This document shows positions 46,802 to 55,812 of a stretch of DNA of 64,000 nucleotides, piece after piece (position 1 is the first letter of the stretch; each line of letters starts with the position of its first letter). Position numbers and translations under genes: made by a program. The stretch lies in contig PBEM01000009.1 in NCBI GenBank assembly GCA_002718415.1, forward strand, positions 1-64,000, in the 5' to 3' direction. The notes under the pieces were generated by a model, which was not told the origin of the DNA, did not search any database, and saw only the letters and a list, made by a program, of their open reading frames with translations. The DNA comes from Chloroflexota bacterium (GTDB lineage Bacteria > Chloroflexota > Dehalococcoidia > Lucifugimonadales > Lucifugimonadaceae).

Positions 46802-49165
46802 TTAGTGTCCAGCATCATGTTTATCATGATTACTATGATCATTGTTATCTGTATGTTTATTACCTTTATTACCAAGGAACTCGCTTTGATATTTATGGTG
46901 ATTTGCAATTTCTGCTTCATGTACAGTTTCATTTGGCCCTAAAACTAGTATAGGTACACCTGGTTCTACCGGTCTAGCTATAACATTACCTTCAAATTTT
47001 GCAACCTTTTTATTTCTACCTGATCTTTGCACCTTAACTTTAGTGGCTGCCCATGCAATAGCTCCAGACTCAGAGTCTTTCATAGGGCTTAAGATTGAGA
47101 AAATATTAGCACCTAATCCTGAAGAATATCTGCCATTATTTTCTTTTCCTTGTCCAGTAGGGATACATACTGTACCAGGCTTAACACCAGGGTGGGGATA
47201 TGCCAAAGCTTCAATTTCTCCAGAAGTAGATTTTATTAATAATATATCACCTTCTTTTATTCCTAGTTTTTCTGCTTCTAAAAGATTAATTTCTGCCCAA
47301 GTAGTCCAAGCTGCAGTAGACATAGGGTCAGGGTTTTGTTGAGCCCAAGGAGTTGAAGATAATTCCCCATTAAGAAGAGAATTAGATGTGAATGGAATTA
47401 AGCTGAAATCATCCCCCTCACCTAGGTTTTCTGTCTGAGAAAATTCTGGTGAAGGACCAATTTTTGAGGAGACCTTATAATTTCCAGATATTTCGCCTTT
47501 AAATTCTGTATTCCACCAGCCACCTCTTTGTAGTGCTCCATTAAGTAATAATCTACCTCTATTCCCTTCAATATTGTTATCGACTTTTACCGATCCACTT
47601 CCACTTTCTACTATTTCTTGAGATGTGGATATAATTAGATTTTCTAAGGAACGTCCACCCAATGCACCATCAGTAACTGAAAGTAAGGTGTCAGCAAAAG
47701 ATTTTGAGTTTTTTGTAATTTTTGAAGCATTTGGGGAAATTACAGGTTGTTGTAAACTTAATACTTCAAATCCAGGAGCAGGTTCAGGAATATCGCTTCC
47801 CCAAGATTCAAAAAAAGTGCTTTCTGGAAGAATTAAATCAGCCTCTTTTGATGTGTTGTCCATAACAGTGTTAAATATAATCACATTTTTAACATTAGAC
47901 AATGCTCCCTTAACGTCAATATGATTGGGAAGACCATGTACTAGATCTACTCCTCTAATAATTACCGTATCAACATTTCCGGCTCTCCAATGTGAAACTT
48001 CTTCTTCTATTTGTTCTAGACTAGAAGGCTTACTTGAAGCTGGTAAACCAGTTACTTCTTCGGGGTTTGGTATTATTCCTCCCTTAACCCCAACAGAGCC
48101 TAGTAAAATATTTAGAGCATAAATCGACTTCATATTGAAGGTACCATTGGTATGGGCTTCTGCATTTCCTCCACCAAAAATTAGTGCTGGTGTTTTATCA
48201 GAAATTATTTTTGCAGATTTTATTATTTTTTCTGTAGGGATAGAAGTTCGGTTACTTACATCTCTAAGCTGGTAACCATTTAGGAATCCTGCGGGTAAAT
48301 ATTTTTCAAAATTACTAATATTTTCTTCAGGAACTAATTTTTCTTCAATTATAATTCTGGCAATGCTTAATGCTAAATCTCCTTCAGTTCCTGGATTTAC
48401 AGGTAGCCATAAATCTGCATTTGCAGCTGTCATAGACATCCTAGGATCGACATGAATAAAATACCCTCTATCTTCTTGACTGCGGAAGTCTCCATAACAT
48501 TTAGAATAATGTACAGGCGAAATCCAAGTACTAAGCCAATCAGCTCCAAATGACATTATGGATTTGGAATTTGCTAAATCAAAATATGGTAGAGAATTAA
48601 CAGAAAACAAATCATTTACTGTTTTGTGTAATATACCTTGATTCATTGGATCAAAAATTATATGCTCACCACCGTAATTTTCTATAAATCTTTTTACTAC
48701 TAGACCATTGTGCCCCCTCAGGGGATTTGTAACTAAAGATATATTGTTACTTTTTGATAAAACTTCTCTGAACTTATTTTCTGCTTTGTCCCAAGATATT
48801 CCATCTATGTTCCCACCTTTTGAAAATCTCATTTGTGGTTCAAGTAAACGATCTGGATGGTAAAGAATCTGTAACATTGAATCGAATCTAGCATTAGATT
48901 TACCAAGCGAAATAGGATGATCAGGATTTCCAGCAATTTTTTTTGCTCTTCCTTCCATGACTCTTACTATTACTCCATCATTACCTGGGAGATCACCTAA
49001 TGTGGTAGCATACCAAGCATCTTCGCCTCTAAGTAAATCTTCAGGCATTTCAACAGGGGCCTGTACGATTAGTTCATTTTCAGGTAGTCCACATGCAGCG
49101 AAAATCACTGCTCCTGCAGCAGATTTTCCTGCTAGTGATAAAAATTCTCGTCTATTTATTTTCAT
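46802..49165 (-). CDS. actB: Molybdopterin-oxidoreductase-like chain of alternative complex III (N-terminal part of ActB)
   Basis: A 787-residue protein with a Tat signal (NRREFLSLAG, Arg-Arg at 5-6) that ends near a lipobox-like FAAC. The body follows the CISM fold (GEDAWYATTLGDLPGNDGV, GRGLLLNGA-like parts and a C-terminal MopB domain with LLIKSTSGEIEALAYPHPGV). In known ActB no Mo cofactor is bound, and none can be claimed here. A His/Asp-rich tail (HKHDAGH) closes the protein. The Fe-S chain follows as a separate gene. Confidence 0.9.
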   Translation of the reverse strand: MKINRREFLSLAGKSAAGAVIFAACGLPENELIVQAPVEMPEDLLRGEDAWYATTLGDLPGNDGVIVRVMEGRAKKIAGNPDHPISLGKSNARFDSMLQILYHPDRLLEPQMRFSKGGNIDGISWDKAENKFREVLSKSNNISLVTNPLRGHNGLVVKRFIENYGGEHIIFDPMNQGILHKTVNDLFSVNSLPYFDLANSKSIMSFGADWLSTWISPVHYSKCYGDFRSQEDRGYFIHVDPRMSMTAANADLWLPVNPGTEGDLALSIARIIIEEKLVPEENISNFEKYLPAGFLNGYQLRDVSNRTSIPTEKIIKSAKIISDKTPALIFGGGNAEAHTNGTFNMKSIYALNILLGSVGVKGGIIPNPEEVTGLPASSKPSSLEQIEEEVSHWRAGNVDTVIIRGVDLVHGLPNHIDVKGALSNVKNVIIFNTVMDNTSKEADLILPESTFFESWGSDIPEPAPGFEVLSLQQPVISPNASKITKNSKSFADTLLSVTDGALGGRSLENLIISTSQEIVESGSGSVKVDNNIEGNRGRLLLNGALQRGGWWNTEFKGEISGNYKVSSKIGPSPEFSQTENLGEGDDFSLIPFTSNSLLNGELSSTPWAQQNPDPMSTAAWTTWAEINLLEAEKLGIKEGDILLIKSTSGEIEALAYPHPGVKPGTVCIPTGQGKENNGRYSSGLGANIFSILSPMKDSESGAIAWAATKVKVQRSGRNKKVAKFEGNVIARPVEPGVPILVLGPNETVHEAEIANHHKYQSEFLGNKGNKHTDNNDHSNHDKHDAGH

Positions 49166-49197
49166 ATTTATTCATTCTATAAATTTTCTATAATTTC

Positions 49198-49965
49198 CTA
49201 ATGATGACATACGGCACAGTCTGTGGGAGCTCCATTATCTCTGTGACAATCAACACATTGCCCCATTTTGAGAGCCTCCACTTGAGCTACCTGTTCCATA
49301 CTAGCTACATCACCATGACAAGTTGAACATACACCTGCAGCTCCTTCTTTGACTCCTGAAGTTGTGTTTTTAATTGTGTCAGGATTCTCTAATAAATATC
49401 TAATGTGTGGTTCATGAACAAATCTTACATGATCCGGCATTCTATGTACTCTTTTCCAATTTATGGGTTGAGGGTCGTTACCTTCTATTCCTCCTGCTTT
49501 ACGGACATTTGAAAGAGCTATACTATCTTTTGAACCAATTACACTATGGCAAGTGGTACATAAGGCTACTGGAGGTACCCCTGCATTTTTTTGTTTGGTG
49601 ACAGTTCTATGACAAAAAGTACAATCCATACCTAAGCCCATTATGGGGTCTCCATTTTCTGAAACATGTTCAAGTTGATTGGTACTTGCATGTATAGTAT
49701 GAGGGAAACTAATAGGTTGTTCAACTGTTTGTTCGAAACCTAAAATAGGTATAGGTTGCCCCCACCATGCAGTGATAATAAAAGCAAAAAAGGCACCAAA
49801 AATAGCAACTGCCCCAAAACCACCAATTCCTACCAATGGGATTAGGATTTTCATCCACTTTTTGGATGATGTAGATTCAGTTTTTTCTTTAGAATTCAAA
49901 TAATTCTTCCAAATAATATTGAGATTTTGATTGTAAAATTTTTCATATATTTTTCTAGTTAACAA
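49198..49965 (-). CDS. actA: Alternative complex III subunit ActA, pentahaem cytochrome c
   Basis: A 255-residue membrane-anchored cytochrome. One transmembrane helix lies at about 41-67. Five haem-binding motifs follow: CTFCH (115-119), CTTCH (136-140), CSTCH (213-217), CVDCH (237-241) and CAVCH (250-254), the number known for ActA. Further His residues (HRMPDHVRFVHEPH) provide distal ligands. It starts the recognised act genes and is preceded by one small membrane gene. Confidence 0.94.
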   Translation of the reverse strand: MLTRKIYEKFYNQNLNIIWKNYLNSKEKTESTSSKKWMKILIPLVGIGGFGAVAIFGAFFAFIITAWWGQPIPILGFEQTVEQPISFPHTIHASTNQLEHVSENGDPIMGLGMDCTFCHRTVTKQKNAGVPPVALCTTCHSVIGSKDSIALSNVRKAGGIEGNDPQPINWKRVHRMPDHVRFVHEPHIRYLLENPDTIKNTTSGVKEGAAGVCSTCHGDVASMEQVAQVEALKMGQCVDCHRDNGAPTDCAVCHH

Positions 49966-49996
49966 TTTAAATATTTCAATAATTTAGATTTCATAA

Positions 49997-50287
49997 TTAT
50001 TGCCACCACCTAGAGTATGTATCCCAAATAAAATCTAATTGTGTAAAAGCTAAACCAAAAAAAACAAAAATCCCTATAACTGAAAGGAAGCCTAATAAAT
50101 ACAGAGGTTTCCTAAGTTTAGACCAATCCTCAGATATAGTTTTTGTGTCTACAGCTGAAGGTATAATTGCATGTGCTGCCAATAAAGATGGGCCGGCTAC
50201 TAGTGCACATGCCAAAGCAAGCCAAAGAAATTGAAGAGAGTGTCCAGCTTGTTCCCATTGTTCAGTTGTAAGCGGTAAAGGATCCAT
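49997..50287 (-). CDS. Small two-span membrane protein at the head of the act operon
   Basis: A 96-residue protein with two transmembrane helices (about 16-40 and 64-85) and a conserved-looking aromatic end (DTYSRWWQ). AAGGA precedes the ATG. It lies 31 bases upstream of actA and must be co-transcribed. It could be the small ActG-like subunit of the complex, but I see no diagnostic motif for that family. Confidence 0.6.
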   Translation of the reverse strand: MDPLPLTTEQWEQAGHSLQFLWLALACALVAGPSLLAAHAIIPSAVDTKTISEDWSKLRKPLYLLGFLSVIGIFVFFGLAFTQLDFIWDTYSRWWQ

Positions 50288-50675
50288 TCCTTTTTCAGTG
50301 CTCCAATAAATTACGAAATATTTATTTCTAAGTTAGAACTATATGAATTTAGACGAAGCAAAAAATATCGATATAAATTTAAGATTTATCGTGTATTAAT
50401 AATGCTTCTAAAAAGAAATTATCATGATCGTCTTTCAATGTCTATAAATATTGGCATATGAAATTATTCAAATCGAAAAATAATCATAATTTCGATCATA
50501 AAATAATTATTTTTCCAATAAATTTTCATCTTTTTAATGTTTAATATAAAAATGTTTTATTATTTTTAGTGGTTTTTGTTAAAAAAAAACATGTAACATA
50601 ACGATGAAAGTAAATCTATTTGTAAATTTTTGGGATATTTCCCAATAAAATATTTAAATAAAGAGTAAAAGTAAG
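50288..50675. promoter_or_regulatory. Divergent intergenic region between the act operon and pdhA
   Basis: A 388-base gene-free stretch, the longest in the window besides the T-box. It must hold promoters in both directions. Visible structure: an ATCGAAA/TTTCGAT inverted repeat (50472-50478 / 50490-50496); a CGATA-(T)-AAAT / ATTTATCG bulged hairpin near 50375-50397; and TTGGGA-TATT-TCCCAA (50630-50645), a perfect six-base stem 30 bases before the pdhA start. No open frame or RNA gene is recognisable. Functions are not assigned. Confidence 0.5.
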
Positions 50676-51716
50676 TTGAAAAAAAATCCAAAATCAAAAA
50701 CCAACACAAAAACTTCCTTTGATATTTCCAAAGAAAAGTTAATATGGATGTACTCATCTATGTTTAGAATTAGGCGTTTTGAAGAAACAATGCTTGAACA
50801 AACTTTTAAAGGTAACTCTATGGGAGTAACTCATCCGTCTGATGGTCAAGAAGCAGGTCCAGTAGGTATATGTGCTCATCTTACGGATAAAGATTGGATC
50901 GGATCTACTCATAGAGGGCATGGACATTGTATTGCTAAAGGTTTAGAAACAGACCGTATGATGGCTGAAATAATGGGGAGATCCACTGGGCAATGTCATG
51001 GTAAGGGTGGATCAATGCATATAGCTGATTTTTCAAAAGGTATGTTGGGGGCAAATGCAATAGTAGGAGCTTCAATACCTTTAGCTGTGGGTGCGGCTTT
51101 AACATCTAAGTATAAAAATAATGAAAAAGAATCAATAGCGGTAGCATTTTTTGGAGATGGAGCTACTTCTCAGGGTGTTCTACATGAATCTATGAATTTA
51201 TCATCAATATGGAAATTACCTGTAATTTTTGCATGTGAAAATAATGGATATGCAGAGGCTACACCTTCTTGGTATGCTGTTTCTACTGATGATATTGCTT
51301 CTAGAGCTGAAGGATATGGTATACCAGGATTACAGGTTGATGGAATGGATGTGTTTTCGGTGTATGATGCAGCTAAGGAAGCTGTGAATAGAGCAAGGTC
51401 AGGTGAAGGTCCTACATTTTTAGAAATTAAAACTTATAGATATCATGGACATTTTCATGCTGATGATCCTAAAAAATACAGGAAACAAGAAGAAGAAGAC
51501 TATTATAAGAGTAGAGATTGTTTAATTCTTTTCGAGAAAAAAGTAGTTGATTCTAATTTAATAAAAACTGAAGAACTAAAAAAAATAAGAGATCAAATAG
51601 AGGATGAACTAGTTAGAGCTACCGAATTTGCTCTATCAAGTCCTATGCCTGATAATGAAGAATTATATAAGGATGTATATGTAGAATATTCTAATTCCTT
51701 AATGGGCTTAAGATAG
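50676..51716 (+). CDS. pdhA: 2-oxoacid (pyruvate/acetoin) dehydrogenase E1 component, alpha subunit
   Basis: A 346-residue ThDP-binding chain. Motifs: FEETMLEQTFKG, the acceptor region THRGHGHCIAKG, GQCHGKGGSMHIAD, and the ThDP/Mg2+ motif FFGDGATSQGVLHESMN ending in ENNGYAEAT (about 160-190). The phosphorylation-loop-like YRYHGHFHADD is conserved. The layout matches PDH or acetoin dehydrogenase E1 alpha. It starts with TTG; no clear ribosome site. E1 beta follows after 38 bases; no E2 or E3 genes are near. Confidence 0.88.
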   Translation: MKKNPKSKTNTKTSFDISKEKLIWMYSSMFRIRRFEETMLEQTFKGNSMGVTHPSDGQEAGPVGICAHLTDKDWIGSTHRGHGHCIAKGLETDRMMAEIMGRSTGQCHGKGGSMHIADFSKGMLGANAIVGASIPLAVGAALTSKYKNNEKESIAVAFFGDGATSQGVLHESMNLSSIWKLPVIFACENNGYAEATPSWYAVSTDDIASRAEGYGIPGLQVDGMDVFSVYDAAKEAVNRARSGEGPTFLEIKTYRYHGHFHADDPKKYRKQEEEDYYKSRDCLILFEKKVVDSNLIKTEELKKIRDQIEDELVRATEFALSSPMPDNEELYKDVYVEYSNSLMGLR

Positions 51717-51754
51717 TATTCACAAATAAAAGTATAGAGGTTTTTTAAAATAAA

Positions 51755-52819
51755 ATGACAATATCTTCACAATCATCAGCTTTAGGACCTGGATATGATG
51801 GGGTTCCAGGAAAAGTAATAAGGTATAGAGATGCATTTAATTCTACTCTTAGATCAGAAATGGAACTAGATCCAGATGTTTTTTTGATTGGAGAGGATAT
51901 TTCAGGGGGATTTGATAAAGATACTCTAGAACCTCTTGATGCTTGGGGAGGACCATTTGCTGCAACTAAAGGTTTAATACAAGATTTTGGTCCAGAAAGA
52001 ATTCGAGATGCCCCAATTTCTGAGGCTGGTTTTGTTGGTGCAGCTATAGGAGCAGCTTTAACTGGACTCAGACCAGTGGTTGATGTGATGTATTTTGATT
52101 TTATTACTGTTGCTTATGATCAGCTTTTATCTAATGCTGCGAAAAGTAGATATATGTTTGCTGGTCAGACAAAGGTTCCACTAACACTTTTTGCCAGATC
52201 TGGAGCCGGTACTGGACATGCTGCTCAACACTCTGAAAGTTTTTATTCTATGCTAGCCCATATACCTGGTTTAAAAGTTGTTGTTCCTTCAGACCCATAT
52301 TCATGCAAAGGACTTTTGGCTGCAGCAATTAGAGATGATGATCCTGTTTTTGTGGTCAATGATAAAAAATTGATTAATCTTGAAGGTTTTGTTCCTGATG
52401 AATCTTATACCATTCAATTAGGAAAAGGTCGTTATCTTAGTCGTGGTACAGATGTTACTTTAATAGGAATGTCATATACTTCAGTAGTTTGTCAGGAAGC
52501 AGAAAAAATTCTTAAAGAACAAGGTATTGATGCAGAAGTAGTAGATATGTTATCTTTATCTCCATTTGACGAGGAAATTATTATTGAATCTGTAAAAAAG
52601 ACGAATAGGGTAGTAATAGTTGATGAAGATACCCCAAGAGCTTCTATGGCATCTGAGTTTGCAGCTATTATTTCTGATAAAGCTTTTGATTATCTAGATG
52701 CTCCTGTCAAAAGAGTTACTGCACCGCATACTCCAGTTCCTTATAATAAAAATTTGGAACAAGCATTCATGCCAGACGCAAACGATGTAGTAGCAACAGT
52801 CAAATCAATAATTTCATAG
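51755..52819 (+). CDS. pdhB: 2-oxoacid (pyruvate/acetoin) dehydrogenase E1 component, beta subunit
   Basis: A 354-residue partner of E1 alpha. It has the N-terminal IRYRDAFNSTLRSEMELDPD, GEDISGGFDKD, IRDAPISEAGFVGAAIGAAL with the glutamate that activates ThDP, HAAQHSESFYSMLAHIPGLKVV, and the transketolase C-terminal domain (about 225-350) with VVDMLSLSPFDEE. The substrate (pyruvate, acetoin or branched 2-oxoacid) is not settled by sequence. It ends three bases before a convergent DUF971 gene. Confidence 0.9.
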   Translation: MTISSQSSALGPGYDGVPGKVIRYRDAFNSTLRSEMELDPDVFLIGEDISGGFDKDTLEPLDAWGGPFAATKGLIQDFGPERIRDAPISEAGFVGAAIGAALTGLRPVVDVMYFDFITVAYDQLLSNAAKSRYMFAGQTKVPLTLFARSGAGTGHAAQHSESFYSMLAHIPGLKVVVPSDPYSCKGLLAAAIRDDDPVFVVNDKKLINLEGFVPDESYTIQLGKGRYLSRGTDVTLIGMSYTSVVCQEAEKILKEQGIDAEVVDMLSLSPFDEEIIIESVKKTNRVVIVDEDTPRASMASEFAAIISDKAFDYLDAPVKRVTAPHTPVPYNKNLEQAFMPDANDVVATVKSIIS

Positions 52820-52822
52820 ATA

Positions 52823-53137
52823 TTAGTTCTTTATAACTGCATCATCACTATTAGAGAGTTTAATTAGGTAATCAAAAGGATAAATTCCAGTCTGATGTCC
52901 ATCTGACCAGAGTATTTGTATTGCATATTTACCCACTTCTATAAAGTCTACGGCAATAATATCGTCTTGAATCGTTTGGACATTAAGTAATTTTTTCCCA
53001 GTCATTTCTTCAACACATCCTGCGCAACTACATTGTAATCTAAGATATTTGAAAGGGTATATATGTTTGTTTTGTTTGTCCCAATTAATTTCAATACCAA
53101 ATTCAGTTATGTTTATAGATTCTGGTAATTGTTTCAT
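52823..53137 (-). CDS. DUF971 family protein
   Basis: A 104-residue protein of the family related to the N-terminal domain of gamma-butyrobetaine hydroxylase. The signature is LRLQCSCAGCVEE (a Cys-x-Cys-x-x-Cys cluster) and the C-terminal YAIQILWSDGHQTGIYPFDYL. Homologs are often found near Fe-S assembly or ATPase genes; here it is convergent with pdhB and divergent from the oxidoreductase gene. Confidence 0.85.
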   Translation of the reverse strand: MKQLPESINITEFGIEINWDKQNKHIYPFKYLRLQCSCAGCVEEMTGKKLLNVQTIQDDIIAVDFIEVGKYAIQILWSDGHQTGIYPFDYLIKLSNSDDAVIKN

Positions 53138-53176
53138 TTTTTCCTCGATTAATCACATAAAAGATGTTTAAAATAA

Positions 53177-53191
53177 TTCTTATTATAAGAA
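53177..53191. promoter_or_regulatory. 15-bp perfect palindrome, candidate operator of the catabolic locus
   Basis: TTCTTATTATAAGAA is fully symmetric around its central T. It sits between the divergent DUF971 and Gfo/Idh/MocA genes, 72 bases before the latter. A related half site (ATAAGAA) recurs at 53234-53240, near the start codon. The symmetry resembles Fur/PerR-class or other dimer operators, but no regulator gene is adjacent. Confidence 0.35.
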
Positions 53192-53262
53192 AGATCATAT
53201 TACTATTATAAGTCGTACAATTTTAGGTGAATGATAAGAATTTTACTTAGACAGGAGATTTA

Positions 53263-54336
53263 ATGACAAAAAATATTAACGTTGGTTTTATAGGTGCTGG
53301 AGCTAATACAGAGCTAAGACATGCGCCAGGTTTTAATTCTATAGATAATGTTTTTCTAAAAGGTGTTGCTAATAGAACTATAGAATCAGGAGAAAAAGCA
53401 GCCAAAAAGCTAGGTATAGAAAAAGTATATTCAAATTGGGTAGACTTGATTGAGGATGATGAAATTGATGCTATATGTATAGGCACTTGGCCTTATACTC
53501 ATGCTAGTATGTCTATTGCAGCATTGGAAAACTATAAACATGTACTTTGTGAAGCTAGAATGGCTATGAATTCGATAGAAGCACATGCTATGTTAGATGC
53601 TTCTTTGAATAGCCCAGGGACTATTGCTCAGGTCGTTCCTCCGCCACATACAATGAAAATTGAACAACATGTAACAGATTTAATTAATGAAGGTTATATT
53701 GGGGATATTATTGGAGTGAACGCTAGAATTTTCCAAGGGTCAACATTTCCAAATCCTAACACTCCAATTCATTGGAGGAATCGCAAGGATTTATCTGGTA
53801 ATAACATCATGACGATGGGAATATGGTATGAAAATTTAATGAGATGGGTAGGTACTGCATCATCTGTATTATCTGTAGGTCAGACTATTGTAAAAAATAG
53901 ACGTCATTCCAATGGAGAAAGAATGGAAATACAAATTCCTGATTATTTAGATATAATTTATAAACTTTATGGAGGAGGTGTTGTTAATCTTTCTATGTCT
54001 ACAGTAGCTGGAAATTTTGCACCTGAATTAGATATTTGGATTTTTGGTTCATCAGGGACACTTAGAATTTTATCATCAGATTTTTCTAATCCTGGAAAGC
54101 CTGAATTAATTGTAAAAGGAGCTAATATTTCTGATAAAGAGATGAAAACTTTAGAAATACCGAAAGATAAACAATCTAGTTGGAGAGTAGAAGAAGAATT
54201 TATTAATTCTATTAGAGGTTTAGAAACAGTTAGGAGAACTAACTTTACAGATGGAGTTAAATATATGGAATTTACTGATGCTGTTTCAGAATCTTTACAA
54301 ACAGGGGACACAGTAAATTTACCGATACATTATTAG
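53263..54336 (+). CDS. Gfo/Idh/MocA-family oxidoreductase
   Basis: A 357-residue NAD(P)-dependent oxidoreductase with the Rossmann start INVGFIGAGANTELRHAP (about 5-22) and the C-terminal alpha/beta domain (about 130-350). The segment usually written as EKP reads CEARMAMN here, so the catalytic-region lysine is replaced, as in a divergent subgroup. WIFGSSGTLRI and the C-terminal GVKYMEFTDAVSESLQTG fit the family. GGAGA precedes the ATG. It leads the catabolic operon; the substrate is unknown. Confidence 0.85.
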   Translation: MTKNINVGFIGAGANTELRHAPGFNSIDNVFLKGVANRTIESGEKAAKKLGIEKVYSNWVDLIEDDEIDAICIGTWPYTHASMSIAALENYKHVLCEARMAMNSIEAHAMLDASLNSPGTIAQVVPPPHTMKIEQHVTDLINEGYIGDIIGVNARIFQGSTFPNPNTPIHWRNRKDLSGNNIMTMGIWYENLMRWVGTASSVLSVGQTIVKNRRHSNGERMEIQIPDYLDIIYKLYGGGVVNLSMSTVAGNFAPELDIWIFGSSGTLRILSSDFSNPGKPELIVKGANISDKEMKTLEIPKDKQSSWRVEEEFINSIRGLETVRRTNFTDGVKYMEFTDAVSESLQTGDTVNLPIHY

Positions 54337-54351
54337 ATTTAGGAAATATTT

Positions 54352-55125
54352 ATGATTCATAAAAGTATTGATATTAACTCGGATATAGGTGAATCATTTG
54401 GTACATATAAGTTAGGATCAGATGCTGAAATATGTAAGTATGTTTCTAGCGTTAATATAGCTACAGGATTTCATGCAGGTGATCCTAATTGTATGAATGA
54501 AACTGTTTTAATAGCTAATAAAAATAACTTAGGTATTGGGGCACATCCCGCATATCAAGATTTGGTTGGATTTGGACGAAGAGAAATGTCTCTTTCATAT
54601 GAGGATATTTACAATTTAATGACATATCAAATTGGAGCTTTGGCAGCATTTACTAAAGATCATAAAATACAACATGTTAAACCTCATGGAGCATTATATA
54701 ATTCTGCTGTTTCGAATAAATTAGTTGCTGAATCTGTCGTAAATTCTATTTATGATTATGATCCTAATGTAATTCATGTTGTTCTTGCAGGTTCGGAATG
54801 GGAAAATATAGCTAAATCTCGTGGAGTAATAGTCGCAAGAGAATGCTATGCTGATAGAGCAATTAATTCAGATGGGACTTTAGTTTCTAGGAAAATAGAT
54901 AAAGCAGTAATACATGATCCTTCAGAAGTGATTGATAGGTCTCTAAAATTAGTATTAGATCATAAGGTGCAAACTATAGATGGTGATCAGATAGATTTTG
55001 AAGCTGATACCATATGTGTACATGGTGATACAAAAGGTTCTGTAGAATTAGCTAAATTAATTCGTATAGAAATGGAAAAAAATTCTATTAAAATCGATAA
55101 AATGAGTAATATATTGAGAAATTAA
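54352..55125 (+). CDS. pxpA: 5-oxoprolinase subunit A (LamB/YcsF family)
   Basis: A 257-residue protein. The start DINSDIGESFGTYKLGSD (about 7-24), VNIATGFHAGDPNCM and GAHPAYQDLVGFGRREM are diagnostic, along with VKPHGALYN and AREGYADR-like ARECYADRAI. With PxpB and PxpC it hydrolyses 5-oxoproline to glutamate with ATP. It is followed directly by pxpB with no gap. The order A-B-C is common to many bacteria. Confidence 0.92.
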   Translation: MIHKSIDINSDIGESFGTYKLGSDAEICKYVSSVNIATGFHAGDPNCMNETVLIANKNNLGIGAHPAYQDLVGFGRREMSLSYEDIYNLMTYQIGALAAFTKDHKIQHVKPHGALYNSAVSNKLVAESVVNSIYDYDPNVIHVVLAGSEWENIAKSRGVIVARECYADRAINSDGTLVSRKIDKAVIHDPSEVIDRSLKLVLDHKVQTIDGDQIDFEADTICVHGDTKGSVELAKLIRIEMEKNSIKIDKMSNILRN

Positions 55126-55812
55126 TTGGTTGATTATCCTCGTATATTGAATTCTGGAGATTCAGCTATTAGTGTTGAATTTGGGAATAAGATTGATATA
55201 GATATAAACTTAAAAGTTTACGCTTTGAAAAGTTTATTGGAATCAGATAATTCTTTCAAATTTCTAAGCTTGATCCCTTCTTACTGTTCTTTGTTAATCG
55301 AATACGATATTGTTTTATATTCTCACTCACAAATAAAAGAATATATAAATAATAAAATTAATATTTTAAATCCTTACAAACCGAAAAAGAATCAAAACCA
55401 AGTTATTAAGATACCTGTTGTATATGGGAAAGATTTTGGACCAGATATAGATTATGTTTCAAGTTATACAAAATTAACAATTAGTGATTTGATTTCTATA
55501 CATACTTCGAAAGAATATTACGTATATATGATTGGTTTTTCACCAGGGTTCCCATATTTGGGAGGAATGGATAAAAGAATCTTTTGTCCTAGATTAGAAA
55601 CTCCTAGAATTAAAATTCATGAAGGATCTGTAGGGATAGCTGGTCAGCAAACTGGAATTTATCCTTCTGAAAGCCCTGGTGGTTGGCAAATAATAGGCCG
55701 TACACCTCTTAAATTATTTAATCTTAATCAAAATCCTCCGGCTTTAATACTTCCAGGTTCTTATGTTAAATTTTACCCAATATCAGAAGAAGAATATTTT
55801 GAAAAATTATGA
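55126..55812 (+). CDS. pxpB: 5-oxoprolinase subunit B (KipI family)
   Basis: A 228-residue cyclophilin-like protein. MIGFSPGFPYLGGMD (about 137-151), PRLETPRIKIHEGSVGIAG and YPSESPGGWQIIGRTPLKLF are hallmarks of KipI. The N-terminal ILNSGDSAISVEFG is present. The TTG start at 55126 immediately follows the pxpA stop codon. It overlaps pxpC by four bases, showing coupled translation. Confidence 0.92.
   Translation: MVDYPRILNSGDSAISVEFGNKIDIDINLKVYALKSLLESDNSFKFLSLIPSYCSLLIEYDIVLYSHSQIKEYINNKINILNPYKPKKNQNQVIKIPVVYGKDFGPDIDYVSSYTKLTISDLISIHTSKEYYVYMIGFSPGFPYLGGMDKRIFCPRLETPRIKIHEGSVGIAGQQTGIYPSESPGGWQIIGRTPLKLFNLNQNPPALILPGSYVKFYPISEEEYFEKL

Noticed and set aside
46802-49165. Formate dehydrogenase or polysulfide reductase as the identity of the Mo-like chain
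   Set aside because: The operon contains a pentahaem ActA, DUF3341 ActD, ActE and two NrfD-type subunits, which together indicate alternative complex III rather than a reductase of that class.
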